Assembly: GCA_021202925.1 (NCBI GenBank)
Contig: JAJQCD010000015.1
Span: 1-56,745, forward strand
Reading direction: 5' to 3'
Source: Clostridiales bacterium
Lineage (GTDB): Bacteria > Bacillota > Clostridia > Lachnospirales > Lachnospiraceae
Length of the DNA stretch: 56,745 nucleotides
This document shows positions 32,408 through 41,424 of this stretch, one piece after another (the stretch's first letter is position 1; each line of letters opens with the position of its first letter). Under the pieces are notes generated by a model. It made no database searches. It was not told the DNA's origin and was given only the letters and a program-made list of their open reading frames with translations. The translations under genes were made by a program, and so were the position numbers.

Positions 32408-33029
32408 CAAACCCCAGTTTTTCCAGCAATGCCCTCGATGGGATGTTTGTCTCCCAGACAGACGCCCAGACAGGGCATTCATATTCTTCCGTAATATAAT
32501 TCAGAATCTGCCTGCACGCTTCCTCTGCATATCCCATCCGGCGATATGGCGGAAAGATTTCATATCCGAGCTCCAGGTGCGTCTCTCCGATCTCATCCTC
32601 CCAGTCATACACCCCGGCCGCCCCGATGAGCGTGTCCTCTTCCTTTCGCACCACTGCCCAGACGCCATATTCATAGAACCGATACTGGTTCTGGATATAG
32701 GCTTCCAGCAGCTCCGAATCGGTAAAAATCAGATCGCTGTCCCACCGCAAAAATTCCTCCTGATCCCGTTTCGTGACCTCCCGGATCCGAAGCCGCTCAG
32801 ACTCCGCAATCCGCCAGGGAAGGCCCAGATGGCGACGCACCAGCCGCTCCAAGAACCGTTCGTCCACTGCTTCCACTGTCTCTACCGCATAATCTGCCTC
32901 CGGCAGTCCGCTCCCAATTGCGGCAAAGGCACTCCCTGCCGCCTTCGCGGCAGAGAGTGCCTCCTTTTCATCCGACAGAATGACCGGATAAGCAATGCCC
33001 TCGACCAGGACATCCCGCATCAAAACCAT
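32349..33029 (-). CDS. GNAT-family N-acetyltransferase
   Basis: A 226-residue protein with an N-terminal region of about 85 residues of unknown role and a C-terminal GNAT domain. The acetyl-CoA-binding segment is around EIFPPYRRMGYAEEACRQIL, and NIPSRALLEKLGF is the usual terminal strand motif. RimJ/RimL-like, acceptor unknown. The start is ambiguous between 33029 and 33020; the latter forms a TGATG junction with the cyclophilin gene. Convergent overlap of 59 bases with the upstream membrane protein. Confidence 0.82.
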   Translation of the reverse strand: MVLMRDVLVEGIAYPVILSDEKEALSAAKAAGSAFAAIGSGLPEADYAVETVEAVDERFLERLVRRHLGLPWRIAESERLRIREVTKRDQEEFLRWDSDLIFTDSELLEAYIQNQYRFYEYGVWAVVRKEEDTLIGAAGVYDWEDEIGETHLELGYEIFPPYRRMGYAEEACRQILNYITEEYECPVWASVWETNIPSRALLEKLGFVKVPGCSGSGQLRYRFGRC

Positions 33030-33556
33030 CGTTTATTCTTCACTTTCTCCGGCTCGCCATATTCCTCTCCGAAGGTCTCCGCCGTAATCGACTGAATCTT
33101 CTGCGGCTTCAGCGGCCGGTCGCTGTAGTCCGTGCGGGTCTCCGCAATTCGATTGACCACATCCATTCCCTCCACGACCTTACCGAAGGCCGCATAAGCG
33201 CCATCCAAATGCGGAGAGGTCTGGTGCATGATAAAAAACTGCGAACCAGCGGAATTCGGCATCATGGAGCGGGCCATGGACAGCACACCCTCCGTATGCT
33301 TAAGATCGTTCGCAAACCCGTTCTGGGAAAATTCACCCTTAATCGAATAGCCGGGGCCACCCGTCCCGGTGCCCTGCGGGCATCCCCCCTGAATCATAAA
33401 GCCCTTGATCACACGGTGAAAAATCAGACCGTCATAGAAGCCGCTCTTTACCAGGCTCAGGAAATTCTTCACCGTATTCGGCGCGATCTCTGGATACAGT
33501 TCCGCACGAATCACTCCGCCATCCTCCATTGTAATTGTAATCTCCGGATTCTTCAT
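33020..33556 (-). CDS. Cyclophilin-type peptidyl-prolyl cis-trans isomerase
   Basis: A 178-residue cytoplasmic cyclophilin that speeds proline isomerisation. It shows FHRVIKGFMIQGGCPQGTGTGGPGY-type core residues (the catalytic Arg in FHRV), then SMARS, SAGSQFFI and LDGAYAAFG. There is no signal peptide. The gene lies 88 bases after the ABC permease on the same strand and its stop is fused to the GNAT start. Confidence 0.95.
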   Translation of the reverse strand: MKNPEITITMEDGGVIRAELYPEIAPNTVKNFLSLVKSGFYDGLIFHRVIKGFMIQGGCPQGTGTGGPGYSIKGEFSQNGFANDLKHTEGVLSMARSMMPNSAGSQFFIMHQTSPHLDGAYAAFGKVVEGMDVVNRIAETRTDYSDRPLKPQKIQSITAETFGEEYGEPEKVKNKRWF

Positions 33557-33644
33557 ACTTGTCTCCCTCTTTCTTTTTTCTATTGATTGCTTTTACACAG
33601 TCACGAACTGCATGGAAAGCTGCCTTTTTGAAGCGTCGCTTTGC

Positions 33645-34457
33645 CTACAGCACATCCGAAAAATGCGGCCGCAGCCGTTTAAATATTTTCAGTCCGAGCA
33701 GTCCCACAAGGATGGTGACAACCCAGAAATAAAGCCCCAGTCTGGGTCTCTCCCAGAACCAGTTGCCCGTGAGCATACTGTCACGATAGCCCGCGGAAAC
33801 ATAGTAAAACGGATTCAGTTTCAACAGAGAAACCACCAGCGGATATCGGTCCGCAAACATGCTCTCATCATACATAATCGGCGTCAGCCACATGCCAAAC
33901 TGCAGCAGAATACTGACAATCTGCGCCATGTCTTTGAAAAAAACATTGACCGCTGACGTCAGATACCCCAGCCCCAGCGACAGCATTGACGCCGCAAAGC
34001 TGTAATACAGAATCTGAATCCAGGTCACCATTGGAATCTTCCCGAAGCACAAAAACAGCACCAGCATAATCAGCACAAAGAACGCATGCACAAACAGGCA
34101 GGAGATCAGCTTGATGATCGGCAGAATCTCCACCTGGAACACGACCTTCTTGACCAGATAATTGTATTCCTGCAGGCATCCGGTCACACAGTTGAGCGAT
34201 TCGCTGAAATAAAACCACGGCACGATACCCGGCACCAGCCAGAGTACATATGGGAACCCCGGCACCGGCGGCGTACTCTTGAAACCCAGCTGAAAGACAA
34301 AGAAATAAATCAGCACCGTGACCATCGGCTGCACAATCATCCACACAATGCCGAAATACGAACCGACAAACCGTTTTCTGAAATCCGCCTTCGCCAGATC
34401 CCAGATCAGCCGCCGTTTCCCCATGATCTCACGGAAAAGAGAAATCAGATAAAGCAT
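33645..34457 (-). CDS. ABC-2-type polysaccharide export permease
   Basis: A 270-residue permease with six predicted helices, of the TagG/Wzm type, which moves an undecaprenol-linked glycan across the membrane with an ATPase partner. The N-terminal amphipathic stretch and the FVGSYFGIVWMIVQP segment are typical. It is the last gene of the polysaccharide operon, 28 bases after the rfbC gene. Unusually, no TagH/Wzt-type ATPase gene is adjacent or in the window, while the same operon holds two flippases. Confidence 0.9.
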   Translation of the reverse strand: MLYLISLFREIMGKRRLIWDLAKADFRKRFVGSYFGIVWMIVQPMVTVLIYFFVFQLGFKSTPPVPGFPYVLWLVPGIVPWFYFSESLNCVTGCLQEYNYLVKKVVFQVEILPIIKLISCLFVHAFFVLIMLVLFLCFGKIPMVTWIQILYYSFAASMLSLGLGYLTSAVNVFFKDMAQIVSILLQFGMWLTPIMYDESMFADRYPLVVSLLKLNPFYYVSAGYRDSMLTGNWFWERPRLGLYFWVVTILVGLLGLKIFKRLRPHFSDVL

Positions 34458-34485
34458 ATGATATTCGCCCTCTCTTTTCTGTCGG

Positions 34486-35088
34486 CTAGAAACGGAACGT
34501 GTCCTTTAATCCCAGCCATTTCTGATCCTTGTCACTTAAGTTCAGTGCCGTCCCGTCCTGCAGATGATACCCGGCAGCTGACGCACTCCCCGCATATTCT
34601 CCGACGACCTGCGGCCAGACAATGCCGATCTGCGGGTCATTCCAGGCCAGTCCTCCCTCATCGCCCGGATGATAGAAATCCGTCACCTTATAACAGAATT
34701 TCGCCACCTCAGACAAGACCAGGAAGCCATGCGCAAATCCTTCGGAAATATAAAACTGCTTATGATTCTCCTCGGTCAGCTCTACGCCGAACCACTGCCC
34801 GTAAGTCGGACTTCCCGCGCGCAAATCCACCGCCACGTCAAACACCTCTCCCCGGATCACGCGCACCAGCTTGCCCTGCGGAAACTGCTTCTGAAAATGA
34901 AGCCCGCGCAGCACCCCTTTCGTGCTCATGCTCTCATTGTCCTGAACAAACACCATGTCCAGGCCCGCCTCATGCATATCATTCTGATTGTACGTCTCCT
35001 CGAAATATCCCCGGCTGTCGCCGTGGACGGTCGGTTCGATCACATACAGTCCCTCAATCGGGGCCTTCGTTACCCGAATCTGTCCCAT
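34486..35088 (-). CDS. rfbC: dTDP-4-dehydrorhamnose 3,5-epimerase
   Basis: A 200-residue cupin-fold epimerase of dTDP-L-rhamnose synthesis. It has DSRGYF near the N-terminus, NESMSTKGVLRGLHFQ with the catalytic His, and GFAHGFLVLSE. The start at 35088 follows AAGGAGCG; a longer frame has no RBS. Rhamnose is thus likely in the surface glycan. The rfbA, rfbB and rfbD partners are not in the window, so they must be elsewhere. An epimerase making another dTDP-sugar cannot be excluded. Confidence 0.92.
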   Translation of the reverse strand: MGQIRVTKAPIEGLYVIEPTVHGDSRGYFEETYNQNDMHEAGLDMVFVQDNESMSTKGVLRGLHFQKQFPQGKLVRVIRGEVFDVAVDLRAGSPTYGQWFGVELTEENHKQFYISEGFAHGFLVLSEVAKFCYKVTDFYHPGDEGGLAWNDPQIGIVWPQVVGEYAGSASAAGYHLQDGTALNLSDKDQKWLGLKDTFRF

Positions 35089-35108
35089 AACCGTTCGCTC
35101 CTTATGTC

Positions 35109-36833
35109 TTACACTCTCATACTTATGATGCTGTACAGCCGAAGCAATACATATCCGTCCATACAGCACATCACATACAATATACTACGGTTTGGATTCT
35201 TTGTCAAAACAACCGTATCATTTTTCACCGTCATCAGAAAAACCGGTAGAAATGGCAGGAAATACCGCCCCTGCACGCCGTTGATCACCTTCGAACTGAC
35301 CGGCGTCCAGGCGATCAGCATCGAACCGAGAATCGCCGCCGCACATCCGGCGCAGACAATCAGAATCCAGAGGCGCTGACCCCGGCTGATGGCAAGATTC
35401 TCACCCGGCTTACGCAAGGTCAGCCCCAGCAGACTGAGCGAAAAAGCCACAACCAATGGATAAGGCACATCCAGCACCGGATCCAGACCACCTAACGACG
35501 AACCGATCATCGTCAGATGATAACTCTCCGTCTGCCACAGAAACGTCTGATAAAACATACGGATCAGCACCAGCGGCTGATGAAGCAGCAGCGTCAGGGT
35601 AAATCCCGGCTCCCCTGCCCACATCACATAGGCTTCCGTCTCTTCCACATAAGAAGCAACAACCTGACGATTCACCAGCACCATCGCCGCCACCCACGCG
35701 AAGGCCACCACAGCCGCCGCCAGAAACCAGCGCCGCCAGCCGCCGAACTTTCCCACCGGAATCAGCAGGCAAAGCCCCATCAGCACCGCATAGACCATTT
35801 TACACGGCCCGGCGACTGCGATCAGAACCGCCAGTAACAGAATATCCTTCCACGTCACCTGCTCCTTCTGATATGCCAGATCCAGACAGACCGCGGCAAA
35901 TAGGAAGAAACAGCCCATGATCATCCCATCATAAGAATAGGAGGCGGACAGATGGAGCGTCATCGGCAGCAGCGCCACGCCGAACAGCACTTCCTTTCCA
36001 AACGGAAGACGGCGCATGGCCAGCCACGTCAGTCCCACAAAACACAGCAGGTTCCCAAGCCGTCCCAGAAACAGCATGGGCAGAGTCCCCAGAGAAAGTA
36101 GCCTGGCTGCGCTCATAAGCAGCGCCTGCGGCAGATAGACGAGCGGCGTCGTGACCACCGGCGGATACAGCGAATCTGCCGGTCTCCCGGCCAGTTCACT
36201 CTCCTGCCCCGGCACAAAACCCGAATCTGTGACGAGGTCATGGTAAAACCGATAAGTATCCTCCGTCAGCGTCTCACCCAGAACCGTATTCTGCACCGAA
36301 GAGGCCGCGTCAGCCTTCCAGATCCCCTCCTCCGTCGTTTCATAGACGTAATCCCCGTAAATATCCTCGACCCAGGCATCCCGCGCGTCAAGAAGCACCC
36401 GGCCATAGCGATCCATCGCTTCCTTTCCCATCAGACGGCTGGACAGCTGATATGCGCTGACATAATGGCTGATCTCATCCGGCGCCGACAGCGGCGGAAG
36501 AACAAACGCAAACAGCAGACCCAGAAACAGCCCCGCTGCCGGATAAATCCGCTCCGGCCGCCACGGCGCCCCTGTAGCTCCGTCTCCCCACCCTGCTCCG
36601 GACAGCAGACGCCACCCAAGCATCGCCGTCACAGCCAGAATCGCCACAGCCAGGATCTGATATCCGCTGGAAAGCCAGGCATCACCTGTCGCATACACGG
36701 CAGCCTTCACATCAGTGCCGTGCCAGAGTCCAAAAGCCAGCACAGCCAGCCAGCCGACCGCGATCCGCCGCATCGTGGCAGGCGCCATCCCGGCCGGAAG
36801 ACTCCTTTCGCCGCCGGATCGCCCCCGCTTCAT
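35109..36833 (-). CDS. DUF2142-family multi-spanning membrane protein
   Basis: A 574-residue membrane protein with about 12 hydrophobic helices. The PPLSAPDEISHY segment, with Asp and Glu in an outer loop, is the hallmark of DUF2142 proteins and resembles the catalytic loop of GT-C glycosyltransferases. A lipid-linked sugar transferase role outside the membrane is likely but not shown. It is ATGA-coupled to the DUF2304 gene and followed by rfbC. Confidence 0.8.
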   Translation of the reverse strand: MKRGRSGGERSLPAGMAPATMRRIAVGWLAVLAFGLWHGTDVKAAVYATGDAWLSSGYQILAVAILAVTAMLGWRLLSGAGWGDGATGAPWRPERIYPAAGLFLGLLFAFVLPPLSAPDEISHYVSAYQLSSRLMGKEAMDRYGRVLLDARDAWVEDIYGDYVYETTEEGIWKADAASSVQNTVLGETLTEDTYRFYHDLVTDSGFVPGQESELAGRPADSLYPPVVTTPLVYLPQALLMSAARLLSLGTLPMLFLGRLGNLLCFVGLTWLAMRRLPFGKEVLFGVALLPMTLHLSASYSYDGMIMGCFFLFAAVCLDLAYQKEQVTWKDILLLAVLIAVAGPCKMVYAVLMGLCLLIPVGKFGGWRRWFLAAAVVAFAWVAAMVLVNRQVVASYVEETEAYVMWAGEPGFTLTLLLHQPLVLIRMFYQTFLWQTESYHLTMIGSSLGGLDPVLDVPYPLVVAFSLSLLGLTLRKPGENLAISRGQRLWILIVCAGCAAAILGSMLIAWTPVSSKVINGVQGRYFLPFLPVFLMTVKNDTVVLTKNPNRSILYVMCCMDGYVLLRLYSIISMRV

Positions 36834-37207
36834 GCCGTCTCTCCTTCCGTCTCCTGCCCGGCATCCGCTTCTTCCCGTCTCTTCTCCTCCAGCGCCATCT
36901 CCTGAACCAGTTCCTTCACCCGCGTTTCAAGCTGCGAGATATGAATGGTCATGTAAAATACCTTCACAATCAAGACAAAAATTGCAAACAGGAACAGAAA
37001 ATTCGTCGTCGCGTAAATACCAAGCAGATGTGCGCAGAAATCTGCCACACCAGGGAAAATACTGTAAATGACAAGCACCATTGCCAGTACAATCCAGAAA
37101 ATCGAACTCTCAATCTGCAGCTTCGACCGACGGATCTTATGCATCATCAGATAAAAGGTTCCAAAACTCACCAGAACCAGCGCGACCCGAAGTGTCGTCG
37201 TCATCAT
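36830..37207 (-). CDS. DUF2304-family small membrane protein
   Basis: A 125-residue protein with about three membrane helices in the first 85 residues and a charged coiled-coil C-terminus rich in Glu. DUF2304 genes commonly accompany Dpm1-like glycosyltransferases, possibly as a membrane partner, and such a gene (39490-40185) is in this operon. The start at 37207 overlaps the stop of the preceding glycosyltransferase; its stop overlaps the DUF2142 start. Confidence 0.75.
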   Translation of the reverse strand: MMTTTLRVALVLVSFGTFYLMMHKIRRSKLQIESSIFWIVLAMVLVIYSIFPGVADFCAHLLGIYATTNFLFLFAIFVLIVKVFYMTIHISQLETRVKELVQEMALEEKRREEADAGQETEGETA

Positions 37208-38151
37208 TTCGCTTCCGCCTCCCATCGTTTCTCCCAGTAAAGCGGACTCATACTGCACCACGCAATCACCTTTTTCGGCAGTTTCCGATACCGCTTTCCC
37301 ATCCGGTAACCCAGATACTTCATCCCGCTGGTCACAACCAGCGCGGGCAGCAGCCATGGATGAAAGGTTCGCACCAGGTATCCCGCCGTCTTCCTGACCA
37401 GCCGGATTCCCTCTCCCTCCGACGGCAGACCGTCAAAAATTTCCGGGTGATCTGCCTGCGACACCGCCATGTCGAAATTGCGCCGGAACTGCTGCATCGG
37501 CGACAGATTGTGCGAATGGATCACCTTCGCCTCCGGCACATAAGCGATTGCGTATCCGGCCTGAATGGCCCCGGCCGCATAGATCATATCCTCGTTGAAA
37601 ATCGCATTGGACACAAATCCCTCCAGCCGCTCAAAAATATCCTTCCGATACGCACAGCAGACGTTGGACGCGAAATAGGTCTTGATTCCGAGTCTGGGAA
37701 GGTCCTTCGCCGTCTTAATCTGCGGTTCATCCGGATAATTGAAGTTCCTGGTGAAACGCTCGATCCGCCGACATCCTTTTGCCGGAAGCTGTCTGGCATA
37801 TGCCATCGCCACCGTTTCCCCATCTGGTCCTGTCCGGGAAAGCCCCTCCAGCAGCCGCTCAAGCAGAAAATTGTCCTGCGGCACCGCGTCGTCGGTCATA
37901 AAGACCATCACGTCCGCCTCCGAGTACCAGGCCGCCAGGTTTCTCGTCCCGCCATGGTCGAATGCCAGCTTCGTCACATGACGGACCTCCAGACCAGGCG
38001 TATCCCGATACTTCTCGTCTTTCCAGTAACATTTCTCCGTATTCATCACGATGATTTTCCGCGGCTTCACAGTCTGCTTTCTCAACGCCTGCAGCAGCTT
38101 CGAAAATCGCCGGTCCGGCCGATAGGTCGGAATCAGCACATCCACTGTCAT
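37204..38151 (-). CDS. Family 2 glycosyltransferase, rhamnosyltransferase-like
   Basis: A 315-residue GT-A enzyme that transfers a nucleotide-activated sugar in the cytoplasm. It has the N-terminal DVLIPTYRPD, the acidic metal/nucleotide motif TDDAVP and the late FNEDMIYAAGAI catalytic region. The overall pattern resembles rhamnosyltransferases, in line with rfbC in the operon; acceptor and linkage unknown. It is coupled to DUF2304 downstream. Confidence 0.87.
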   Translation of the reverse strand: MTVDVLIPTYRPDRRFSKLLQALRKQTVKPRKIIVMNTEKCYWKDEKYRDTPGLEVRHVTKLAFDHGGTRNLAAWYSEADVMVFMTDDAVPQDNFLLERLLEGLSRTGPDGETVAMAYARQLPAKGCRRIERFTRNFNYPDEPQIKTAKDLPRLGIKTYFASNVCCAYRKDIFERLEGFVSNAIFNEDMIYAAGAIQAGYAIAYVPEAKVIHSHNLSPMQQFRRNFDMAVSQADHPEIFDGLPSEGEGIRLVRKTAGYLVRTFHPWLLPALVVTSGMKYLGYRMGKRYRKLPKKVIAWCSMSPLYWEKRWEAEAK

Positions 38152-38171
38152 TCTTCACCATTCCCTTTTCT

Positions 38172-39488
38172 TCACCGCGGCGGTTCCCGCCGCACGCCTC
38201 TCACTGCTCTCCCCCCTGTCCGGGCAACCCTGGCCCAGACGCACAATACAAATCCGGCTGTCATTCCTGCCATCAGCAGCAGATAAGCCCAGGCAGCCCC
38301 CGGGATTCCGCCATGGACAACCAGCCGCGGCGCCAGCACGGCCGCCACAGCCGCAGACACCAGGTAAATTCTGAAAATCACGCGCTGTCTTCGCATAATC
38401 ACCAGCGCATAATAATGCAGGTTCAAAAGTGCGTAACATCCGCCTCCCAGAACAATCAGTCCAAACGGCAGATGATACCCCGCCAGTTTCCCGGCATATG
38501 CCGCCCCGAGAATCCGTTCCATCAGCACAAGCACCGGTCGGCCAAGCACAAACACACCGCCGACCGCCAGCACAGTCAGGCTGCCGATGATGCCCGCAAT
38601 CTGCAGCAGTTTCTTCGCGAACGCACGGATCGCCCGCTGATCCCACTGATCCGTCAGCATGGTCAGAAACGGCCGGATCACAAATCCGGCTGCCAGATTG
38701 ATTACCGACGTCGGCATAAAAATCACATTGAAATATCCGGACGCCGCGTCTCCCAGATGCGCATCAATCGCATATTTCGCGGCCGAAAATACATAAAAAT
38801 CCAGAAAAACCGATACAAACAACAGTCCCGTAGACGCCGTCAGTGTACAAAGCCTCGCCCCGGCCCAGGCATAATCCACACCGTCAATGGCCCGCAGCAC
38901 CACCACGTCAAACAGGCAGACCCCGGCAATCTGCGCCAGCACCGCGGCCATACACGCGGTCAGCAGATTCCCGCTCACAAGCAGCGAACACAGAAACACG
39001 CCAACCGAAAGCATCGTGCGGAACGCATTGGATTTCCCGGTCAGGTACAGCCTCCCCTGCCGCTGAAATTCCGACTCATACACATCTGCCAGACCGTCCG
39101 CCACCTTATACCCGACTAACAGCAGGATAATCGTCGCCTTGCGCGTCGTGTACCCGCTCACCAGAAGATAGCCGCCCCCTGCAAGCAATGCCAGCAGACA
39201 GGTCGCATAGCGATGATGCAGGTAGTCGCCAAAGCGGTATTCTCCCTTGCCATCCGTGATTTGAAACGGCCGGATTCCGAAATAGGCAAGCAGAAACATC
39301 TGCTGCCCTACCGTACTGAAGCCAAAGGAAAAGATTCCCCCATCGTCCTCCCCGGCAATCCGCATGACCAGAAAAGAAAGAACCATACTGGCAAACGCAT
39401 AACAGAAGCTTCCGATCATATTCCAGAGAAGATTCGACCGCTCCCGATCCGGTCCCGTTCGGATCAACAGGTTCGTCCACCCTCTCAT
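38172..39488 (-). CDS. Polysaccharide flippase-like membrane protein (first of two)
   Basis: A 438-residue protein with about 12 membrane helices, of the Wzx/MATE-like polysaccharide export superfamily, expected to flip lipid-linked repeat units. It starts one base after the preceding glycosyltransferase stop (TAAGATG). It is diverged from the second flippase at 42453-43904, so the two are probably not a recent duplication. Confidence 0.82.
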   Translation of the reverse strand: MRGWTNLLIRTGPDRERSNLLWNMIGSFCYAFASMVLSFLVMRIAGEDDGGIFSFGFSTVGQQMFLLAYFGIRPFQITDGKGEYRFGDYLHHRYATCLLALLAGGGYLLVSGYTTRKATIILLLVGYKVADGLADVYESEFQRQGRLYLTGKSNAFRTMLSVGVFLCSLLVSGNLLTACMAAVLAQIAGVCLFDVVVLRAIDGVDYAWAGARLCTLTASTGLLFVSVFLDFYVFSAAKYAIDAHLGDAASGYFNVIFMPTSVINLAAGFVIRPFLTMLTDQWDQRAIRAFAKKLLQIAGIIGSLTVLAVGGVFVLGRPVLVLMERILGAAYAGKLAGYHLPFGLIVLGGGCYALLNLHYYALVIMRRQRVIFRIYLVSAAVAAVLAPRLVVHGGIPGAAWAYLLLMAGMTAGFVLCVWARVARTGGRAVRGVRREPPR

Positions 39489-39489
39489 C

Positions 39490-40185
39490 TTACGTTCCCT
39501 TCCTCCTCCGGAAATTCTGAATCAGCAGGATCGAAATCAGAATCCGCGCCATATATTGAGCCGCCACCAATGGCTTTAAATAACTCTTGCCACCCAGGCG
39601 CGGGGCAATGCGCACCGGCACCTCCGCCACCTTCGCCCCCTGCCGGATCAGAAAGGATACGGTATCCGGTTCCGGTCCATAATTGAGATTCCAGGCAAAC
39701 TCCCGGATCATCTCCCGGTTGAACATCCGCATACCGGACGTCGGATCCGCCACATGAACCCCCGTCGTCAGCCGGATGGCCGCCGTAATCAGATGACTTC
39801 CCAGCATCCGCAGGGAAAGCCCCTTCTTCTCATCAAGGAAACGACTTCCAATGACGATGTCATACCCTTCGTCAATCTTTTCCTTCATTGCCCCAATGTA
39901 CTCCGGCTGGTGCTGCCCGTCTCCGTCAAACTGAATCGCGCAGACATAATTCCGTTCATGGGCATATTTCATTCCTGCCTGAAAGCATCCGGCAAGCCCC
40001 AGATTGACCGACAGATCCAACAGATGATAGCCGCGTCTGCGGCAGATTTCCTTCGTATGATCCGTCGAACCGTCGTTCACCACAATATAATCATATTGCG
40101 GATAATCCCGGATCAGTTCATCGACCACCGTCTCGATGTTCGCCTCCTCATTGAAGGCCGGAATGATGATCAGTACCTCATTCAT
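39490..40185 (-). CDS. Dpm1-like family 2 glycosyltransferase
   Basis: A 231-residue GT-A enzyme of the polyprenyl-phosphate mannosyl/glucosyltransferase type, which loads a sugar onto undecaprenyl phosphate. It has IPAFNEEANI, VVNDGSTDHT, the QFDGDGQH metal motif and a TSGMRMFNR segment. Such lipid-sugar donors feed GT-C enzymes acting outside, which suits the DUF2142 protein of the operon. There are no large C-terminal membrane domains. Confidence 0.9.
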   Translation of the reverse strand: MNEVLIIIPAFNEEANIETVVDELIRDYPQYDYIVVNDGSTDHTKEICRRRGYHLLDLSVNLGLAGCFQAGMKYAHERNYVCAIQFDGDGQHQPEYIGAMKEKIDEGYDIVIGSRFLDEKKGLSLRMLGSHLITAAIRLTTGVHVADPTSGMRMFNREMIREFAWNLNYGPEPDTVSFLIRQGAKVAEVPVRIAPRLGGKSYLKPLVAAQYMARILISILLIQNFRRRKGT

Positions 40186-40245
40186 GCCAAGTCATTCTCC
40201 TGTCACAGTTCTTCTTGCGCGATCTGTCCCGCCCCTCCATTCTCC

Positions 40246-41424
40246 TTAACAGGACAGAATCAAACCACAGATCTCATCGACCGTCTCAAGCGGGAGCTCC
40301 GCATACAGCGGCAGAGTAAGCACCTGGGAAGCAATCCGCTGCGCCACCGGCGTCTCCCCCGGGTCATACTGATCCCGGTAACAGGCATAGCTGTTAATAC
40401 AGGGATAAAAATACTTCCGCGCAAAAATATTATGCTCCGCCAGCATCGCGAAAATCTGATCCCGGTTCGCCCGATAGCCGTCAAATACCACCGGCATATA
40501 CGCGTAATTGTACTTCATCCCATCCCTCGGTGCGCACAGGCGGATTCCTGCCACGCCCTCCAGATGTTCGCGGTAACGCTCCGCCAGCCGTTTCCGTTTC
40601 CCGATTTCCCGATCCACATAACGCAGGTTACACAGACCCATCGCTGCCTGGAATTCGTTCATTTTGCCGTTCGCGCCTACATACTCCACGGACTCATACC
40701 CGGTAATCCCGAAATTCTTCAGCTGATACAGGCGGTCCTTCAGCGCCGGATCGCGGAAGGAAGCCGCTCCGCCCTCGATGGAATGAAACACCTTTGTCGC
40801 GTGAAAGCTGAACATGGACACATCCCCGAATTCAGCCACTCCCGTACCTCTCCATTCCTCGCCAAACGCATGAGCCGCATCATAGACCACCTTCAGACGA
40901 TGGCGGTCTGCAATCTCCTGGATCCGATCCACGTCACACAGATTCCCATAGACATGCACCGGCACAATCGCCCGCGTCCGCTCTGTAATCAACGCTTCGA
41001 TCCGATCCACATCGATCGTGTAATCCCGGTCGTTGATATCACAGAATACCGGCTTTAACCCGTTCCTCACAATTGCATGCGTCGTCGAGGAAAAGCTGAA
41101 CGGCGTCGTGATCACCTCCGGCGCGTCTCCCACGCAGAACCGGGGTGTCCGCTCTCCCCCCGGATAGCAGCTGCCATGCGCCGTATGCCCCGTGAGTTCC
41201 AATGCTTGAATCGACAGTTCCAGCGCCGTATGCCCGTTCACAAACAGCTCCAGGTTCGGCGTTCCCAGATATTGCTTCAGTTCCTCCCGGAACCGCTCAT
41301 GGTACTCGCCCATATTGGTCAGCCAGCAGCTGTCCCAGATGGGCTTGAGCATCTCCACATACTCCTGAAACGGAGGCATCGAAGAGCGCGTCACCATCAC
41401 CGGCGTCTCATGCTTCTGTGTCAT
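40246..41424 (-). CDS. DegT/DnrJ/EryC1-family PLP-dependent sugar aminotransferase
   Basis: A 392-residue aminotransferase that makes an amino sugar nucleotide for the glycan. K211 in SFHATK is the PLP Lys and D182 in YDAAHAFG is the pyridine-nitrogen Asp. Residues about 80-102 are an extra Cys/Gly-rich segment (with GSCYPGGERTPRFC) before ITTPFSFSST, which most family members lack. The start at 41424 is inside the end of the ATP-grasp gene, with GGGAG nine bases upstream. Confidence 0.9.
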   Translation of the reverse strand: MTQKHETPVMVTRSSMPPFQEYVEMLKPIWDSCWLTNMGEYHERFREELKQYLGTPNLELFVNGHTALELSIQALELTGHTAHGSCYPGGERTPRFCVGDAPEVITTPFSFSSTTHAIVRNGLKPVFCDINDRDYTIDVDRIEALITERTRAIVPVHVYGNLCDVDRIQEIADRHRLKVVYDAAHAFGEEWRGTGVAEFGDVSMFSFHATKVFHSIEGGAASFRDPALKDRLYQLKNFGITGYESVEYVGANGKMNEFQAAMGLCNLRYVDREIGKRKRLAERYREHLEGVAGIRLCAPRDGMKYNYAYMPVVFDGYRANRDQIFAMLAEHNIFARKYFYPCINSYACYRDQYDPGETPVAQRIASQVLTLPLYAELPLETVDEICGLILSC

